This document shows, piece by piece, positions 12,641-24,260 of a stretch of 64,000 nt of DNA (position 1 is its first letter; every line of letters starts with the position of its first letter). This DNA comes from Clonostachys chloroleuca (taxonomy: Eukaryota > Ascomycota > Sordariomycetes > Hypocreales > Bionectriaceae), in the NCBI GenBank assembly GCA_037952775.1, contig JBANAY010000003.1, forward strand, positions 5,766,001 through 5,830,000, read 5' to 3'. Position numbers and translations under genes: made by a program. Under the pieces are notes generated by a model, which ran no database searches, was not told where the DNA came from, and was given only the letters and a program-made list of their open reading frames with translations.

Positions 12641-14533
12641 TTTGTGTGATTGTTGCCGTTTGTTTTGAGGGGGGTATAATTGTGTGTCTGTCGGACTTGC
12701 TGTTTGAACGGATCTTGATACCGATCTTATTGGCAGGCTGGATCAATCTTATGGTTGAATGAATCTTCTTGGTGGGATGAATGAGTTCTGTTTACGGAGT
12801 ATTAAAGATCGAGTTGCCTTTATACAGATACTTGGGGGCTGGGGAGAACCTCATGCGTAGGCTATTTTGAGCTACAGCTCTTCTGATTGCTGGGAGGTAC
12901 GTAAGACCACTGCGATAAAAAGTGCCAAAAAAAGAAACGAGGGATTACAGTTCCGCCAGTTTCAGGAACACCACTGTAGGCCCCTTGTCCTGGCCCTTGA
13001 GAGAAGCTGTTTGGTTTATTTGCGATCGCCCGCTAAAAGGTGAGCTGGAGCGGCACGACGTGCGCTATAACTGGCATGTTCTCAACCGGGACCGAAATTA
13101 AGCCTTGGCTAATTCTTATGTCACGAAGGATTGAGCTGACGGGGGTAAATACTGTGGCATAATCCCCGAGCCGAGCGACGGACAAGCATGTCACGCGATG
13201 AGCCCGCTCGAGTAAGATCGAAATATACTCTAAATTTTTTTTTGAACATCTTATTTCACTCTCTTCTCTACCAAGAAGTGGTAGTTGAATGCCGAGTCAC
13301 ATAACCGAAGGCCCGAATACTTGTTGGCAGTGCAGTGGGACGCGATACCTGTGCGCCGTTATGGCTGACGGAAACACGCAGTAGAATTACTCATGTCGCA
13401 GCATGTTGGTAAGCCCGTTCGTCATTTGATATTGGTACCGTTGTTGAGTTGTTCGTTGAGACCTTCCACTTGCAATGCAAAGACTGATAAAATTAAACCG
13501 CTGTGCATTCCCGGCACAGCAAACATTCATCAACTGTCTGTCAGTTTCAGGAGCACTTGGCAACATCCCCAGGTCCTAGCTATATTTAGTAAGTCGTGAT
13601 TATTTTAGTACAAGTGCAGAGGCACAGCGATCATTGGTCGTGAATCCCTGCAGTCTTACGTTGCCTTGATAAGCTTGTTCTACAGGGGTGGTAAACAAAG
13701 GATTGAATGGATTCGGAACTTTAGATGCTTGGTCGGTTCTTGACGCAATAATGTATGTCGATCCGGTGCCGGGAATGGGAGCGCCTTCAATAATGGGACA
13801 AGTTTATTGCAGGGCAGCACTGGAACTCACTCTATTGAGTGGCAGGAGGGAATGGTTATTATCAGAATGACGAAAGATCGGGGATTCATGCCACAGCCCT
13901 CTTAGCTTTACCAAGTTCGTAAGTAGACGGTTGGCTTTTAGTTAATCATTTGATCCGTTATCATTTCTTACAATTAAATTGCGGGTCTCACGAAATGTAA
14001 GGATATATCTCCCAAAGAGGCAGTTTTGAGAAATCAAGCTCATATGAAGGGCAAAGAAAAAGTTGTGTAATTTTATACTCTTCGGGATTTTGCAGTTTGA
14101 GCATAGCCTGAACTTCCATGAATTGCTTCAATGTAATACCCGGCGGGTTTTTTTTGGTTCGTAATGGATCTTGCCTCTTCCTCTATTCACGCCTTGTGTA
14201 TCTCGTTGATGGCTGTAGTTTTAGTAAGTACATTTTACGGCCCTATATAGAACGCGAGTCAATGTTTAGAGATATCACATTCTTCATTTTTACATTTGGG
14301 CTTGAGAAGTTGATTTGATTATCTTGTGAGAGACATGGATAGACTGCATTTATACGACTGCCCGAAGGAAACCCTCCGATAAATTCGGTTTGCATGATGA
14401 ATACCGGTGATGACCTCAAAAAATGGGAGATTTGAGGCTGGTTAAAATCAATTCGGATAAAAATTCGACTATGGACGCTTGCTTTTCCTCCAATAGTCCT
14501 AAGTGATCACTGGCTGCCTGTTTCCTTCCATAA
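12641..14533. other. Intergenic, no gene seen
   Basis: Apart from the TATA-like box at 12817 I see no gene, repeat or RNA here. Short plus-strand frames at 13.4, 13.7 and 14.1 kb have no family features and no convincing splice partners. Confidence 0.5.
12817..12824 (-). promoter_or_regulatory. TATA-like box of the lysine-rich secreted gene
   Basis: On the minus strand these bases read TATAAAGG, about 177 bp upstream of the ATG at 12640. That distance fits a transcription start with a 5' leader of roughly 150 bp. The assignment rests on sequence and position only. Confidence 0.4.
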
Positions 14534-15296
14534 TCATTTTCCTTGTCTTCCTAATGTTAGCGTGTCTTGCCTCCAGACACCTCGGGCAGCTAGGCCATAT
14601 CGTGGGCCGTATGTAAGTGGCCTAGCAGACATGGCATTGGACTTGGCCTCTTGGTACATGTCAAAACACTCCGCGATAACTTGATCAAGATCCAGATCCT
14701 CCGGGGCCATCCGACTGTCCAAAAGCTCTTTGATGTGATCTTGCACCTTTTCATATTCATACATGCTCCTTTTATGTCTCTCGGGGCAGCCCGCTGTTAT
14801 GAACAAGAGCTAAGAGACCCGCTATGACCGTGTTGGTGGCTCCGAGGAGGGTGATTGGCGTCCCGTCCCTCACCGCCCCAGATCCCAGTGCTGTGAGGCT
14901 GGCACCCAGGAGCAGCTGCAGTATCATAAGGAGCCACTGGAGGACGCTGGTAGCCCAGTAGGTGTAATAGTACCTGGTTCGTTGAGTCACAACGTCTCGG
15001 TACAGCCCTGGTGGCATTCCTCGAGCTGGCCACCATGAGGAGGAGGGATGGGTTGGAACAGCTCGCTCAATATCTTTCAGTCCACCAACACTCTGAGCGA
15101 GGATTTTCCATTTCGAGGGCGATAGAAATCGGTGGTGCTCAATTTCCGAGTCATCAGATGCAACTGAGCTTGGGCGTGGCACCTCGTCCTTAGGGTTGCT
15201 CGTGTGGGTAAGTTGACTGCTTCGGTTGCTGGATTCGGCTGGCATAGGCAAAGGACTTATCACCGCCTCGGCGGTCTTTTTCCCGGCTTGGGACAT
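14534..15296 (-). pseudogene. SLATT-like two-TM protein, frame broken by one base
   Basis: The first frame (15296-14772) has a Ser/Pro-rich N-terminus, then a helix and two hydrophobic segments (around ATSVLQWLLMILQLLLG and LLGATNTVIAGLLALV). The second frame (to 14534) continues as a helical, charged tail (YEYEKVQDHIKELLDS). Together they match the fungal SLATT domain: a juxtamembrane helix, two TM helices, and a cytosolic helix starting about GLP-x-R. The join fails by one base at the C-run complementary to 14783-14786. With three C instead of four the frame reads GLPERHKRSMYEYEKV. SLATT proteins are known as membrane effectors linked to nucleotide-signalling and NLR conflict systems. Here the gene is either a recent pseudogene or carries a homopolymer sequencing error. 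Joined length would be about 254 residues. It lies about 1.1 kb downstream of the kinase-ankyrin gene, on the same strand. Confidence 0.65.
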
Positions 15297-16423
15297 TCTC
15301 AGTAGTTGTGGAAGTGAGGGAACAACTAGGTAATGGGTTGTGGGGATTCTTGTGGCTTTGACGATGGATATTTGATGAAATTCAAGATTGCTGGCGAGCT
15401 ACTTCTTCATCTTACGAGAGGAGCCTCTCCATCTCTTTATAAACGGTGGTTGTCGCGGCCACCATAGTAATAGTACAGGACCAACTGTGGCTGAGAGTCA
15501 GCTTATCATACCGAAGAACTATTGACGATTATTTGACGATCATGGAGTGCCTCGTTTTCCCGACCGGTCTGGGTAGTGATGCGACCACGTCTTCGTTAAG
15601 GCCGTTGATTGGTTCGAAGAAACTGGCCAAATGCAACAACAAGCCATGAAAATTCTTCAAGAGGGCGCATCTTATGCTTGTCAGATTTTCAAAGCATACA
15701 TGAAGACGTCATATTGCCAATTGATGCACTTTTTGTCTTGTTGGTAAGGCTGTGGCTACTACAAGTCCCTCCTGGCCTCAGCCCGCCTCTTGAACTTTGG
15801 CAGTGTCTGACACATTCTCTGACAGAGCCACATGTTCGAGTCAATTAAAACCTCACCAACTAAAATTTGGTACCCGAGAAACTGTCTCCCGGTGTTGGAT
15901 CATAAATATCATCTTCAACGTAACATCCACTTCCTCATATCGGGCGGTGCTGCAAGCTACTCGACAATGCAAATCAGTAGAGCCCATTCTCTAATCAGTC
16001 AAACACATGGATGCATTGAGGAGCAGAGGACCTTTGAGAGCCAGAAAGACTGTGCTTGTGCGTTAATGATTGGTTACTCATTGTCAGCCGCAATCTTATG
16101 TTGGATGCCCAATGCAACATCGGAGGTCGCGGCAAAGTGGGCTCAGCCTGGTGGGTTTATCACTTTCTTTGGCAACGCCCTGTTCCGCAGAGAGTACAAC
16201 TAGAAGTTCCTATGTACCTATGGGTTATTATGTTGTGGGCTTTGGCTGCTCGCCTTGACGGCTCGGCTTCACTAAATCTTATGGCGATGTAGGCTCTTGG
16301 TATGTCTACTCTTCGTGGGAAGATGGGTGACTTATTTAGATATTTATTACCCTAAAATCGTACACCAAGTAGCGAACATGGAAAGCATTTATTCAAAGGT
16401 TCCACCCTATCATCAAACCTAGG
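15297..16423. other. Intergenic between the kinase 3' end and the SLATT gene
   Basis: No gene is supported. Overlapping short plus-strand frames at 15.4-16.3 kb are unrelated to any family I know. The part next to 15296 is presumably the SLATT promoter. Confidence 0.5.
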
Positions 16424-19400
16424 CTAAGCTCTTACATACCAGCTGTAGTCTGCCACAGATTGAAGAAACATGTGCAAGGCAGGCAAGGGAAGGTATGAAT
16501 ATGACACTCGCGGAATTGGTTCTCGAAGGTATAATTTCGCCCAAATCTGAAAGCAATCGTCGTTTTCCTCACCGAAAACCTTTCTCATCTTGCTTAGTTG
16601 CTCGGCAGGGGTATCTAACCAGTAGTCTCTCTCACGTAGGAAGCTTTCATACACTTCATCACGCTGTTTACGTGAGAGAATTTCCTGTTAACAATTAGTA
16701 CACATAACTAGCTCAGTATTAGAGTCCCCTAACCTTGATATGTTTCGATGCCTCGCTGTAACTGCTTAGGCTTGGTTTACCGGCGGCATTAACTCTCACC
16801 CATTCGTTGAATTGGTTTAACTCCCACCAGCCGTTGCACCAGCCTTTTCTTGGAAATGTTCCATCTTTCCAGCCATCCATGAGTTCTCCCATGGCTGTGT
16901 AACACGGGATCGACTCAAGCTGTGAGCTATTTGATATCGAAAGGAAGTAAAAAACGTTCGATCGGCCTGCAGGCATACAATGCATTGCCGAGGCGATATC
17001 TATTCGCTTCCCTGACTGGTGTGGAACTGATATGATCAAGGGCTCCTCCAAGACCCAGGGGTGTCTTAGTCTAAAGATAAAAAGAGCGATCACAGCTCTG
17101 ATACCGCGACCCACGTTTGGATGAATTTGAAATTTATCAAACAACACCCAGTCGCTGGGTCGTTTGCTCCTCCAGATGGCCAGCAGCAAAAAAACGATCA
17201 TGCTTGAGTGTTGCGCAAAGATGAGGAACCATTGTAACGTGTAAGCTATTGCGGGTAAAATGAAAATGACAAGCTGCAAGAGGGCGATCAGTATCCTAAA
17301 GGGTGGAATGTTCAGACTTGTCCCCGTGACGAACATCTGAGACCCAGGATATCGCTCTGCAAGTCGAAGGGTTTGGATTGTTGATGGCAGAGGTGCCACC
17401 GCTCTGGCTTCAAAGACAACGGGAAGATGGGTGATAGCTTGATCAACTGTTTCTTTCATCCCAGTGACGACTATCAAGTCGAAAAGACGATCCAAAATTT
17501 CCCCGGTCTTGAGAATTCTCCAAACATCCCTCACATGCATCCCAAGGAAGCCTTTACGCAATAGAGAGCTCGGGTCATGCTTCCGCAAGGAAAGAAGAGA
17601 CCTGAATAAAAGGTATATAGTATTGAAGAACTCATTCAGAAGCCCTCTTCTGTCAATCTCTTCAATGAAGTTCACCAAGTGGTAGATGACTTGAAATCCG
17701 TTGTAGCGAAAGAATGCATCAAGCGTCGAGACCAACGTGAGATTCAGGAGCTCTACCAATTGGGGTAATTCTTCCTTCACGAATAATTCTTCCCAGATTC
17801 CGGGAGAAATGTTCCCAAAATATCTCAAACCTCTTTGCCATTCTTCAGGCAACTTATCCATTGGAATACGGCCTGCTTGGCGATTTTGCTGCCACTTCAA
17901 CAATAGCTTTTTCAAGTGAAGTGCCTCGGCTTCAATATCTATGGACTCAAGCTTATGAGCCTGCGACGTTATCTCGTTAAAGATAATCATCGAATGGTGA
18001 AGCCTCCGACCGAATGATGGCGATTTGAGGGCATCCAGGAACTTGGATTCGAATGATTTGGAGGATCGAAGGCGGGCTCGCTCAAACATTTCGTGTATTT
18101 CTGTCGACGAGAAGCAGAAATCATCGTAAGCTGTAGCCTCTAAGTTTCCCGATGCCTTTATCAGATCAATAATCTCATCCGTCTCTTTGTCCCATTGGCG
18201 GGGAGTTTTCCCACTGAGGTAAGGCATTGCTTGATCCACGATTCCGAGGGCCGAGCCCTTGAAAACCCGATCCCCTTCGAGCCGGACAAAGATGGTCCTC
18301 CCAAGGCGATCACGGGCACCTGGGTCGGCCCCTTTTGACAGGAGGTATTTGACAGTCTCTACCTGCCTCGCACTGGCAGCAGAAGACAAAAGTGTACTCC
18401 CCAGATCATCAATGATTGTCACCAATAGCTTCGCTTCCTCTGTGGGGATGGAATCGAAAAAGACCTTTAACAAATCCAGGCTTTTTAGAGCAGCTCTGAA
18501 TACAACCGAGAAGCCTATTAAAGTTAGATCGTGACGCAGATTAAGATGGGGGAGTGAAATACTGACCTCTGCCCGCATTGTTGTGCAAGTAGTCGGCCCC
18601 GCGACGTAGAAGGAGTCGAATGATTTTTATGCGCTGCTTTATACCACCTCTTGATTCATCATAGGCTTCGACTGCGAGGTCTAGCGGTGTCATGTCTCTT
18701 ATGTACCCTGAGTTCGGAATATAATATCTGGCATCAATCTGAGCCCCAGAGTCTAAGAGAAGCTGAACAACTGCTGGTTCTTCGGAGTTTACTGCTTGGT
18801 GCAGTGGAGTCAGTTGGCATTGCCCAGAACGGACGTCACATTCAACTCTATCCGTACTCAGCAAGAGCTTCACGATCTCGACCCTGCCTAGTTCTGCTGC
18901 CAGATGAAGAGGATACCAACCTCCGGCCTCAATCGGTAGTTGTATCAGGGCTTGGGATGAGTCGAGAAGAAGCTCTTGCTTGACGGCATTGATATCATTG
19001 CCATCAATCAAAGTGAATATCTTTGGCCTTTCTACACATTCCGTCTGCAGTAGGTCGGCGACTGCCGATTCAGCTGTGAAGGTTTGGCCTAATGTTACCT
19101 TCCCAATGGCGAAGATTTCACCAATGAGCGAGGGGAAATATTGCACCTGTAGATCATGCTGTTAGTGTACTGCACAGTAAGTTTGTGGTACAAACGCCTG
19201 TTTCACCTGGTCGATTGAGAGACGTCCAACTCGTTCTGGCTGTATCTTTTCTTCTTCGGTCTTATAGGTTTTAGGGAAGAACTGGCCTCGGCGGAGACTT
19301 TGGGCCATTGGCTCGAAGAGCCCTGCTTTGGTGCCAATTAACTTTTCGGCTTGTATCCGGAGCTTTTTAGGTAAGCTTTCCAACGCGATTTTATTGAGAG

Positions 19401-20868
19401 TGAGATTCGGCTGGACGATACTGCTGAGAGGCTGTGCATTTATTAGCAATCAAAGGGAGTGGCCGTTGTCTGATAACCCACTGACCAGCGAACGAGATAC
19501 GAAGCTAACGAACGGACGCGCTCGGAACCTATGCTCCATCTTCTCCTTTCTATACTGGTCACTGTTGCAAAAAATTAGTTCATGGCGCCATCATGCTTCG
19601 GCACATGCGCTTACCTTCCGAATAACACAGATCTCATCCCTCCAAGGGTTGCCAGTCTCTGTGTCGGTTCCAACCTCAGACTATCTCGTATTGCAGAGAG
19701 TAACGGCTCTTCATTGAAGAGGGAACTTTCGAGGTCGGAAATGTATACAGCTGAATGCTTTTGGAGCTCCTTGAACGTATCCCCATTGAACTTGATCTCG
19801 TCAAGTTGGTCCATTGTCCAGCCTCCCATCTTCGCTGGGCTCATGCCTCCCGTCCCCATGTAGAAGGCTAGAAGGCCAAATGAGAAAACATCGCTGACTG
19901 TAGGAGCAACTCTTGCTAGCGTACGGATGGACTTAGGGCACCCGGAAAGCAATTCAGGTGCAGCCCATTCCCTGGTCCCTCCTCTGACTTCGCTGTCTTC
20001 TTTTCTTATCATCCGATCAGAATCCGCATATCCGAAATCACTGATTTTAGCAACTAGAGCCTCTGACGAGTGATCATGAAATAAGAGTATGTTGGACGGC
20101 TTGAGGTCGGAATGCAGCACGTTGGAGAAATGAAGAGCGGTTAATCCATCGGCAACATCGGCGATGAAGGAGCGGACGGTTGAAAGACAAAGGGGCTGCT
20201 TCCTATCTCTTGCTTGAAAGTAATGTTGAATCGTCGGTGTTTCTAAACTAGCGAGCTCGACGATCATTATGGGAGCAAACAAAGTGTCGTCTATCGAGTC
20301 CCACGCCAAGTCTAAAAGGCGGACAATGTTTCGATGGCTAGCAAATGGTTCCTGTGATATGGTCAGTAAATGGGTGGTCTGATGGAAGGATATTACCTTC
20401 ATTTGCCATGATCCTAAGCTCTTGCAAAATGTCCTCAACTTTTGAATAGAAGACATCCCTCTCTTTCAGGTATACGTAATCATCCTGTAATGGCAGGTCT
20501 GGGTTTCTGCAGGGGATGTGATCTCGTCTTATACGTTTGACAGCGACAGGCTTTGATTCTCCATTCTTCTGCCAGTTCTTTGTCAAGACTTCGAAGGTTG
20601 CTCCGCGGCCAATTACTGGAGCATCGTCTAGTCTGATCCTTGGATAGACTGATATCCTCTTATTTGGTGGAATTTCTTCACTGATAACCGAAATAACGTT
20701 GAGAATATTTGCTTTTTGGTCTCTGCCGTAGAGATGGTTGTATTGCTGGGCCTTCTGTGAGGGAAGCCGTGGATGTTCCTGCGGCGTCGAGGATTTGGCG
20801 CCATTATTCCGTATGCGCTGCCGAAATTTGGCCTTGAAGGCTCTTCCGTTGTCTGCATTTCGTTCCAT
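16424..20868 (-). CDS. Non-RD protein kinase fused to ankyrin repeats and a membrane-segment C-terminus
   Basis: A seven-exon model (introns 20352-20396, 19562-19614, 19432-19485, 19147-19206, 18515-18566, 16685-16733) gives about 1,376 residues. The kinase domain comes first: Gly loop GRGATFEV (about 87-94), VAVK Lys111, an alpha-C Glu, HSDLKPSN (about 236-242), DFG (about 261-263), AAPE, and DVFSFG. The catalytic Asp, Lys and Asn are all present. The Arg before the Asp is Ser, which makes it a non-RD kinase. Three or four ankyrin repeats follow (YPLHLAAELGRVEIVKLLL, TPLHQAVNSEEPAVVQLLL, and a later ETVKYLLSKGADPGARD), then a long helical region and hydrophobic segments (LQLVIFILPAIAYTLQWFL, MIVFLLLAIW, AVIALFIF). 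Splicing the first intron at its obvious GT-AG sites leaves the frame one base off, so this junction needs checking. The gene is divergent from the HeLo-pseudokinase gene. A signalling role is inferred. Confidence 0.8.
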
Positions 20869-21245
20869 GACTTTAATTTAACACAAGGGCTGTAGATGCG
20901 GAGAGCGACTGAGGCCGTGAAGCCTCGAGAAGTGGCCAAGGAGGTGGAAAACAGCGAAATTGAGGATGCCTGCGTTATCTCCCCCGCCGTGAGTTTTGTT
21001 TATTTGAGCCAGCTGATCCTGCACGCGCTGAGAGTTCCGAGTTAGCCTGGTGATCTATCTGGCCAATCATCTCAATATTGATTGCTGGCTAAGCCACCCA
21101 TATGCAGCTCAGCCGCACGTATGAATTATTACTGGGCGCTGCCCAAGGTGGGGGAAGTGCTGATCGCCTTACCCAAGTTACCCTCTCACACAAATGTGTG
21201 ACCAAATCGACCTTTCAGTTGGAAGTGCGGTTCTCGATATACTTC
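20869..21245. promoter_or_regulatory. Shared divergent promoter, kinase-ankyrin / HeLo-pseudokinase
   Basis: The two ATGs (20868 minus, 21246 plus) face away from each other across 377 bp with no other frame of note. Both 5' leaders and both core promoters must fit here, so co-regulation of the pair is plausible. I see no strong TATA box or operator palindrome. Confidence 0.55.
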
Positions 21246-22875
21246 ATGTCGCTGCCTGTGGATACGATACTGGGCGTTGCCGGCGTCGGCGTCGGCCTTC
21301 CAGGGCTGGTCCAGGTAAGCGTAGGATCGTGCGAGCTTTCGTCATATTGGATGCTGACGTAGCTTCCAGTCGATCCTCCAGTCAACAGCATTACTCCGGG
21401 ACATATACCACTCTTACCTCCAAGGATACCCTGACGCAACCAGCTCATGGGTCATATTGAACAATTTACTCGCATGGGTTGAGGAAGATTCTGAGTTCTT
21501 AACACGGAACTCTGGGTCTCTCACCATCGACATTGAGCTCAGGCTTAAGGGCATCCTGTCCGAGTTGAACCGCAGCCTCCAGAACGCAGTCGAGGTTTTC
21601 AACCGGGCCATCGATAGGGAGGGCTCCGTCAACCGGCTTCGCTGGGCGACGGATGTGAAACCACGTCTCGATACGCTAATCCCGCACCTGGAAGCCTGGC
21701 AAAGACGGTTCAACGAGATTGTTCAGATACTCTACTTCACTGGGAAATGCTCCAATAGAGTCAGCACTGGTGGAATCTCGAGGGCGGAGAGACTGAGCAG
21801 CAGAATCCTGCAAGCTCGGATATCGGAAACAGTACAGGATGATCTTGAAATACGGCCTGTTGTAGATGCGGACGGGTGGTCGAAGGCAATCGGACAGGCC
21901 TCGATGAAGACGGTGCTCTACGAAAACGAAGATACGGGAACCCGGTGCCTTATAGAACGCCACAAATATGGGGTGGAAAGGTCAACATCCGATATCAAGG
22001 CTGCCACAAACCTGGTTACACGCATTCTTGCTGCTGCCGGGATGGAACCTCAGGAGACTCATCTGCTACAGGCCATTGGCTACTCGCATTCCGCTCACCC
22101 CGCGCGCGAGATCGATCTTGTAATGAAGTGCCCTCCAGCTCTTGGAGCTCCCCAGACTTTGCGAAAGCTTTTGGATACCGGAATGCCCTCCGTCAATGCG
22201 AGATTGGAAGTGGCGAGACATGTAGCAACTGCTGTCTTCTATACCCATACGAGCGGGCTGGTTCACAAAGCGATTTGCCCTGAAGTATTTCTAGTCTTCC
22301 AGAATGTAAAGAACAAAGCGGCTACAGTGGAGGATCTTATTCCGGATCCCGTGGGAACAACATTTCTGACTGGCTTCGAATTGGCCCGCGAGGATTCGCC
22401 GTTGGCGTACAGCAGCATGAATGGGAGTACCGACTGGCAGCAATGCATGTACTTGCATCCGTCTCGACACCAAGGGGGCACGAGATATACACTTGGCCAT
22501 GACATCTATTCTCTGGGGGTGAATCTCCTCGAGATTGGGATCTGGTCATCATTCACATGCTATGATGCGCAGCAAGAGAAATTCGTATTCGACGATGAGG
22601 TGCTTCAAGGGGGAAATTACATCTGCGATGAGATTCGCCAAGGCATTCACAACGCGGGGCATAGATTAAAAAGCCTTTATGAACGCCACGCCAACGATGT
22701 CCTTCCTGTGTACATGGGAAGACGATATCGAGACGTCGTTAACTTCTGTCTGACCATCATGGACGATGTCCCAGGCGGTTCTGAGAAGAGTCTTGGCATC
22801 GGACCGGAGGAAGAGAGACTTGGCCTAAGCTATATCGACAAGGTGTTAGGAGAACTGGACGAGATAAAAGTTTGA
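21246..22875 (+). CDS. HeLo-like helical domain plus pseudokinase (MLKL-like architecture)
   Basis: There are two exons. Exon 1 (21246-21314) encodes a glycine-zipper-like N-terminus (ILGVAGVGVGLPGLVQ). The intron is 21315-21369, and exon 2 runs to 22875, giving 524 residues. Residues 1 to about 140 are predicted helical and amphipathic, as in HeLo or HeLo-like domains of fungal cell-death proteins. From about residue 165 the sequence is kinase-like but dead: the HRD region reads VHKAICPEVFLVF (Asp to Ala, Asn lost) and the DFG region reads TGFELA. Structural landmarks remain (HDIYSLGVNLLEIG). HeLo domains are established relatives of the MLKL four-helix bundle, and MLKL likewise carries a C-terminal pseudokinase. 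The assignment of the N-terminus to HeLo-like is by pattern, not by search. It lies head to head with an intact non-RD kinase. A membrane-acting executioner role is inference. Confidence 0.75.
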
Positions 22876-24260
22876 AACCATATATGGGTAAAGTTGACAA
22901 AATCGTGCATTCAGATATTTCGGTATCGGGTTTCGTATTCACTGTATCTGGCATGTTGGACGGAGCCATGGTCTGCGAAGCAAATAAGAGAGAACACCGG
23001 CCTTTATCCCTTGCCCGAATACGAGTTCATTTTAGAAGCCTTCCGCGGGATGTGCCGTGTAGATAACACCAGATGATAGTTAGCATTAGTCCGCTAGTAA
23101 GTTTACGATGAGGCCTAGATCATTGGATGCGATCGATAAAGTGCGGGAATCTGACCTACTTTCGATATGCACAAGCCACGACAGCCCTCCCAAGGCAGAC
23201 ACCGGCGGTGACGCCTAGCTACCTCGGCTGACAAGAAGCCAGCTGTTCAGCTGCATGGCCAAGGAGACAGGAATTGGGCGCGGCAATAGTCAAAATAACA
23301 TGTATCCAAAACTCTTCCGAGAGGGTGCGAGATGGGCCACCATGGTTGGTCTTGCATGCTTGGTAATGGATGTGCGACGATTGTGAGCAACACCAAAACT
23401 CCGCCTTGAGATGCTTGCATATTGATAAAGTCATGTAAGCCTGGAGGTATGGTCACATCCTGGACATTCGGACCAATGTCAAGACGCCGGTTGCACTTCG
23501 AACCACATAATGGAAGCACCGGAGCTGAATGCTGCATATTCCCAGGGATCATATTTATGACTTGGGTACCAACAGTCCACCCTGAGTGACTCCGTAGTTG
23601 GCCGGGGTAGCCCCAAGAATCTTACCTGTCAATTTATCCTCATCCATGGCGGCCTGGTAGGGGCTCGCCAAGCTGTGTCTATCCCGACCTCGGCACCACC
23701 CTGTTGTATGTATACAGTTGTACATGGAGAGATATGTTGCTGCCCAGGGCACTGCTGGTGGTGAGGGTGGAGACTTATATGCAACCAGTCCGTCCATCAT
23801 GATGCTCTAGTGCATGCACCGGGGTCTAGGCTGTCACAATTACGGTTGGAGGTTGTAATCACCTGACTACTACAGAGGAATAGCTGCCTTGGGATTGCCT
23901 CGACGAGCATCGGAGTGTGGAACAGCTGCGGCCGAAGTCCCGCCTCTGTCCCCTGTCGAGCTGGCATGCGGGTCTCTGGCCAACCAAGCTCATCAACCCC
24001 ACGACAGAGTTGCATTGCATGAGACCCAACCGGGAATATGAGGCACACTACTTGCGGCATTGAGAATAACCATTTCGTTGATGTGGGACCTTATAGTTGC
24101 ACTATCCGATCATTGTTTGGCTTCCAAAGGTTCAGATTCGCTCAGGCTCATAGATAATTCCTTTCTATATTTCATTCTCCTCCTTGGCCGCGTCAAGGAT
24201 TTTCTTCTTCATCACATCATTAACCAAATTTTATGGAAAAAGCCGCTCTCGTTTTCTCAG
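22876..24260. other. Intergenic, no gene seen
   Basis: Several overlapping minus-strand frames between 23.2 and 24.1 kb have no domain signature, and they overlap one another in different frames. Nothing here is supported as a gene. Confidence 0.5.

Noticed and set aside
12059..12668. Plus-strand open frames opposite the lysine-rich gene, rich in Phe and Leu
   Set aside because: They arise from reading the AAG-rich codons backwards; the minus strand has a proper signal peptide and ATG context.
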